Source: Candidatus Poribacteria bacterium (GTDB lineage: Bacteria; Poribacteria; WGA-4E; WGA-3G). Taken from it: 64,000 nt of DNA. Below are positions 61,038 through 64,000 of the stretch, one piece after another. The stretch lies in contig VXMD01000083.1 in the NCBI GenBank assembly GCA_009841255.1, positions 62,001 through 126,000 of the forward strand. The letters are read 5' to 3'. Made by a program: the position numbers and the translations under genes. Under the pieces are notes generated by a model. The model saw nothing but the letters and a program-made list of their open reading frames with translations, had not been told where the DNA came from and ran no database searches. Every line of letters begins with the position of its first letter. The stretch's first letter is position 1.

Positions 61038-61625
61038 TTACAGCCCACCGCGTGTAGACGCGTTGGTATAACTCACCTGTTTCAAGACGTAATGTCGCTG
61101 CATTGGACGCACCGACCTTGGAATAACACCGCCCGGTAGGGGCGAGGTCACCACGCCCCTACTTCCTACGGCACGCCGCGTTACTACCGGCGAGGTCGCA
61201 ACTTGCACTTTTTGAGACTCAGGTGTTACCACAACTGAACCGGAATCTCGATCGAACAGGAACCCATCTTGATAGAGATAGATGCCCGTTACGGCGAGAA
61301 TTAACGCCAAAATGCCACTAATTGCCCATACGGGGCGGCGAAATACATCCAGCAGTTGTTTCCAACCTGTTGTCGCGATTCCCTTAACCCCATTGACTTC
61401 GTTCTGCTCTTCAGCAATCCGTTGCATCAACGTCGGCATAAAGTAGGGAGAAGGTTCAATCTGTGGCAATTGCTGGACAGCCTTAACAGATTCCTGAAAT
61501 CTGGCATATTCCTGCTGACACGCCTCACACGCTGCGAGGTGTTCTTCAAACCCCTGCAACGTCTCATAATCAAGTGTGTCCTCAAAATGGGCAGAGAAAT
61601 GTTCCTCAGCCTGTAGGCAGTTCAT
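61038..61625 (-). CDS. Anti-sigma factor with zinc-finger (zf-HC2) and one TM
   Basis: 195 residues. The N-terminal H-x3-C-x2-C motif is H29, C33, C36 in EEHLAACEACQQEY. One TM follows (about 95-116, WAISGILALILAVTGIYLY), then an extracytoplasmic tail. It would hold the sigma factor encoded 21 nt upstream at the membrane. The tail contains SRGVVTSPLP, encoded by the 27-bp palindrome at 61136, in a different frame from the one used at 47192. Confidence 0.9.
   Translation of the reverse strand: MNCLQAEEHFSAHFEDTLDYETLQGFEEHLAACEACQQEYARFQESVKAVQQLPQIEPSPYFMPTLMQRIAEEQNEVNGVKGIATTGWKQLLDVFRRPVWAISGILALILAVTGIYLYQDGFLFDRDSGSVVVTPESQKVQVATSPVVTRRAVGSRGVVTSPLPGGVIPRSVRPMQRHYVLKQVSYTNASTRGGL
61136..61162. 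repeat. 27-bp palindromic repeat, copy 4, inside the anti-sigma factor gene
   Basis: GTAGGGGCGAGGT, then CACCACGCCCCTAC; same length and ends as copies 1-3, with one mismatch between the arms. It keeps the reading frame. Confidence 0.85.
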
Positions 61626-61646
61626 AATAAACGACTCCTATGAACA

Positions 61647-62246
61647 TTAGATAAAAGGTTTTAGCTTATCCTTAAGCATGAGTCGAGCACGGTTGATGCG
61701 AGATTTCGTTGTCCCGCTTCGGAGTTCCAATACCTCACTGATTTCATCGTAACTCAATCCCTGTAGGTCGCGTAAGATGAGAGGGAGTCTGTACTGTTCT
61801 GGTAATTCTGCGATCGCTTTTTGGATAGCGTTGCGTAACTCCTTACGTTCAAGTTCCACTTCCGGCTGGAAAGTCGGATTCGCGGGTGCATTTGCAATCA
61901 AATCAATTTCTTCCGCGTCGTTATGACCATCACTTCCACTGCTTACAACATTATCAACTCTATATTTGTCCCGCCGTTCTCGATTTCGGATTTCATTTTT
62001 GCAAAGATTTTTGGCGATGTGATACATCCACGTCTCAAAGTGCGCCCGCCCCGGTTCATAACGATGCGCCGCTTTAAACATGCGAATGAACGTCTCCTGC
62101 GCCAAATCCTCAGCATTATCCCGATCATTGATGAACCGAGCAATGAAATTGATGAGTGGCTGCTGATGTCGGCGCACGAGGAGCGTAAACGCGCCTTCAT
62201 CCCCTTTTTGGTAGCGTTCCATTAATTCATCATCTAAGTCAAGCAT
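61647..62246 (-). CDS. ECF RNA polymerase sigma factor (RpoE-like)
   Basis: 199 residues from the ATG at 62246, with GGAGG 6 nt upstream; a longer frame from 62285 lacks an SD. Region 2: MERYQKGDEGAFTLLVRRH, DRDNAEDLAQETFIRMFKAA, HFETWMYHIAKNLCKNEIR. Region 4: AIAELPEQYRLPLILRDLQGLSYDEISEVLELRSGTTKSRINRAR. It is intact, unlike the sigma remnant at 51030. Downstream anti-sigma and HtrA-like genes form a sigmaE-type stress module. Confidence 0.93.
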   Translation of the reverse strand: MLDLDDELMERYQKGDEGAFTLLVRRHQQPLINFIARFINDRDNAEDLAQETFIRMFKAAHRYEPGRAHFETWMYHIAKNLCKNEIRNRERRDKYRVDNVVSSGSDGHNDAEEIDLIANAPANPTFQPEVELERKELRNAIQKAIAELPEQYRLPLILRDLQGLSYDEISEVLELRSGTTKSRINRARLMLKDKLKPFI

Positions 62247-62439
62247 CTGGTGCCTCCGGAGGTGCTTATCCATAATATACACCAAACTTCAGATTTGGTT
62301 GCAAATTTTTTCGGGGCATAAGATGGCCACCAGAAACCGGTAGGAGGAAACTCCGATTCCCGACTCACAACAGGACAAATTTCCCAATCCCTACTGACAA
62401 CTGATAACTGAAAACTGGATGCTATTTACGGCGCGTGTC
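62247..62439. repeat. Intergenic region with two dispersed repeats
   Basis: Contains the 25-nt repeat at 62340-62364 (second copy of 32700) and CTGACAACTGATAACTGAAA at 62393-62418, related to 9576 and 11139. No gene seen. Confidence 0.65.
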
Positions 62440-62469
62440 TTGACCTTAAAACAGGTTTTCGTGTATGAT
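62440..62469 (+). promoter_or_regulatory. Sigma-70 promoter of the methyltransferase gene
   Basis: -35 TTGACC (62440-62445), spacer 18, -10 TATGAT (62464-62469). The -10 overlaps the first possible ATG (62465), which therefore cannot be the start. Confidence 0.7.
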
Positions 62470-62569
62470 TATCTTCATAAAGTGCTACACAGTCTTACAA
62501 AAATTTAGTATATCTATAGAACGGATGTCAAATTCAGAACGGAACAACCGCTTCCAGATGGAGGTTCAG

Positions 62570-63142
62570 ATGTTTGATCAAGTCTTACAAGAAGTTGAAT
62601 CACAGTGTAAAGAAGAGAGGATCCCGATGTTGGGAGAAGAAAAGGCGAAATTTCTCGCTGGCTGCGTTGAGAAAGCAAAACCGTCTCTTATTGTCGAATG
62701 TGGAACCGCTATCGGTTATTCCGGACTCTGGATGCTACGTGTGTTGGAAGCCGCTGGCACCGGACGCTTGATAACGATTGAAATAGATGCCAACCGTGCC
62801 GCACAAGCGCGAACGAATTTCGAGCGCGCCGGAATGTCTGATCTTGTCGACTCACACATTGGCGATGCCCAAGAAGTCCTCAAAAGCATTCAAGACCCTG
62901 TCGACTTTCTGCTCCTCGATAACAATTTCGACAACTATTTCCCATGTTTTCAAGCAATTGAACCGCAGTTAACGAATCCAGCGACCGTTGTGGCTGACAA
63001 CGTCGGTATCGGTGCCGATTCAATGGCGGATTATCTGGCGCACGTCCGAGGGCGTTATGCATCCGAAACACACTGGTTTGACATCGACCTACCGTGGGTG
63101 AAACAGGACGCAATCGAAGTGAGTATCTATCGCCATCTTTAA
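62570..63142 (+). CDS. O-methyltransferase-like SAM-dependent methyltransferase
   Basis: 190 residues from the ATG at 62570, with GGAGG 5 nt upstream. The frame is open from 62465, but that ATG lies within the -10 box. The fold is the catechol-O-methyltransferase type: IPMLGEEKAKFLAG, LIVECGTAIGYSGLWMLR (motif I), GRLITIEIDANRAAQARTNFERAG, DFLLLDNNFDNYFPCF and VVADNV. The acidic residue after motif I (TIEID) should bind SAM ribose. Substrate unknown. Confidence 0.83.
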   Translation: MFDQVLQEVESQCKEERIPMLGEEKAKFLAGCVEKAKPSLIVECGTAIGYSGLWMLRVLEAAGTGRLITIEIDANRAAQARTNFERAGMSDLVDSHIGDAQEVLKSIQDPVDFLLLDNNFDNYFPCFQAIEPQLTNPATVVADNVGIGADSMADYLAHVRGRYASETHWFDIDLPWVKQDAIEVSIYRHL

Positions 63143-63268
63143 TTGTTCGCAAGGCGTTAAATGAAGTTATTTGTTCATTGAAGATTTTTTCTTATATCCG
63201 CCTGCGTGTTTTTGCGAACGCTGAAATCCAATGCGAAGAAAGTATTTCTGCGTATTGTTGCAGGCTAC
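63140..63268. repeat. Composite repeat, copy 7
   Basis: CCGCCTGCGTGTTTTTGCG (63198-63216) and GTATTTCTGCGTATTGTTGC (63242-63261) match copies 2 and 4; arms GCCTGC/GCAGGC at 63200-63205 and 63260-63265. The centre differs. TTCGCAAGGCGTTAAATG near 63146 is a diverged form of the SD-like part. Confidence 0.7.
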
Positions 63269-63362
63269 CATCTTCGGTTATAGTAGTAAAATAAAACTAT
63301 AGCAAGTCCAAGAATTACAGTAAGCCCGTAACGAAGTGGAGGGCAAATCTACGGAGGAGACC

Positions 63363-64000
63363 GTGAAAACCACAAACCTTTTGACCGAACCGCAAGGAAA
63401 ATTAAAAAATTTCGACTCTGTTGCGCGATTACCTTCGCCGGGCGATAACGTCGCTATCGCAGCCCAAACGTTGGAGCGTGGTACACGCATCCGTTATGAT
63501 GAACACAAGTTTGAATTGTCACACACTATTTTAGAGGGACATCGGTTTGCTGTCCAATCGATTTCGGAAACCGAGCCACTCTTGTCATGGGGGCTACCTT
63601 TCGGTTTCGCGACGCGTCCTATTTCCCCTGGTGATTACGTGTGCAATCAGAAAATGATCGATTCGTTGTCGATTAGAAACTTACCCTTCGAATTGCCAGA
63701 GGCCCCTAACTTCAGCGATAAAATGGCACCCTACCAATTAGATGAAACAGCATTCCGGCCTGGGAAGCAGGTGCCGCGTCATCCAAACGAACGCTCCTTC
63801 CTGGGTTACCAGCGTCCGGGGAATCGCGGCGTTGGCACGCGAAACTATATCGTCGTTATGGGAACGACTGCACGCACCTCTGGTTTCGCGAGAAGATTGG
63901 CAGATATGTGTTCAGTAGGAGGGGTTTGTAACCCCGATACATTTCCGCACATAGACGGTATTGTCGCCGTAACACACACAGAAGGCGGTGAGAGCCAGAC
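63363..64000 (+). CDS. UxaA-family (altronate/galactarate-type) dehydratase, 5' part
   Basis: GTG start with GGAGGAGA upstream; the frame runs off the window (212 codons seen). An N-terminal SAF-like domain (DNVAIAAQTLERGTRIRYDEHKFEL, HRFAVQSISETEPLLSWGLPFG) is followed by the dehydratase part (FLGYQRPGNRGVGTRNYIVVMGT, HIDGIVAVTHTEGG), as in UxaA-type sugar-acid dehydratases. The first residues KTTNLLTEPQGKLKN come from the same repeat as the coaD start. A short palindrome GGGGTTTGTAACCCC (63921-63935) lies in the coding part. Confidence 0.85.
   Translation, partial: MKTTNLLTEPQGKLKNFDSVARLPSPGDNVAIAAQTLERGTRIRYDEHKFELSHTILEGHRFAVQSISETEPLLSWGLPFGFATRPISPGDYVCNQKMIDSLSIRNLPFELPEAPNFSDKMAPYQLDETAFRPGKQVPRHPNERSFLGYQRPGNRGVGTRNYIVVMGTTARTSGFARRLADMCSVGGVCNPDTFPHIDGIVAVTHTEGGESQ

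Noticed and set aside
62465-62569. Longer N-terminus for the methyltransferase from the ATG at 62465
   Set aside because: This ATG lies inside the -10 box TATGAT of a good promoter, and a GGAGG-supported ATG exists at 62570.
1-64000. Integrated prophage or insertion sequence
   Set aside because: I found no integrase, transposase, structural phage gene or tRNA-flanked attachment site; the repeats are too short for classical insertion sequences.

Overview
The window looks like a chromosomal piece of a Gram-negative-type bacterium related to Candidatus Poribacteria or a similar sponge/marine lineage. This is inferred from gene content: several Gfo/Idh/MocA oxidoreductases, two phytanoyl-CoA-dioxygenase-like proteins, a CehA/McbA metallohydrolase, ThuA, a sulfatase-modifying-type (FGE) domain fused to a sialidase, a TonB receptor, a planctomycete-type cytochrome c lipoprotein, and very many small dispersed palindromic repeats. 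I saw no rRNA, tRNA, CRISPR array or transposase gene.

Layout. 1-6241: minus-strand catabolic genes (CehA-like hydrolase, two Gfo/Idh/MocA proteins, a PhyH oxygenase, an orphan ABC ATPase). 6588-9571: lipoprotein plus TonB receptor pair. 9633-16781: housekeeping (coaD, recX, alaS, larB) with ThuA and a DUF948/YtxH pair. 16789-21174: an unknown membrane protein, an FtsX-type permease with its ATPase, and an iolE-iolG pair. 21267-32349: a defence island. It holds a five-gene operon (methyltransferase, HNH nuclease, BsaWI-like nuclease, RelE-type toxin, HTH antitoxin), then a divergent type II CBASS operon (CD-NTase, E2-E1 Cap2, JAMM Cap3, Cap4-like nuclease-SAVED), then an FRG-TPR protein, an HsdR-N-like nuclease domain and an unknown protein. 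32831-46455: metabolism and core information genes (mmsA, ctp, gatA, gatC, pcrA, uvrA). 46595-50904: an internally duplicated nucleotidyltransferase and the FGE-sialidase fusion. 51030-57525: a minus-strand cluster (broken sigma factor, CDP-alcohol phosphotransferase, M48 protease, Yip1-like, SpoIIM/DUF95-like, a small Gly/Ala-rich secreted peptide, and a sigma-region-2/GT-C membrane fusion). 57842-64000: PhyH oxygenase, PLD-like protein, an ECF sigma/anti-sigma/HtrA-like operon, a methyltransferase and a partial UxaA-type dehydratase.

Three things stand out. (1) The 52300-57525 cluster has the outline of a bacteriocin-like or peptide-maturation locus: hydrophobic precursor, stem-loop, SpoIIM/DUF95-type and Yip1-type membrane proteins, M48 protease. 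It begins with a sigma/membrane fusion not known to me. (2) The CBASS operon encodes a Cap2 with no cysteine in its last 171 residues, where the E1 catalytic Cys is expected, and it has a highly structured leader. (3) The window carries several short palindromic repeat families. Some lie inside open genes (46595-48553, anti-sigma factor, ctp, uxaA-like), and one composite repeat supplies ribosome-binding sequence or N-terminal codons to unrelated genes.
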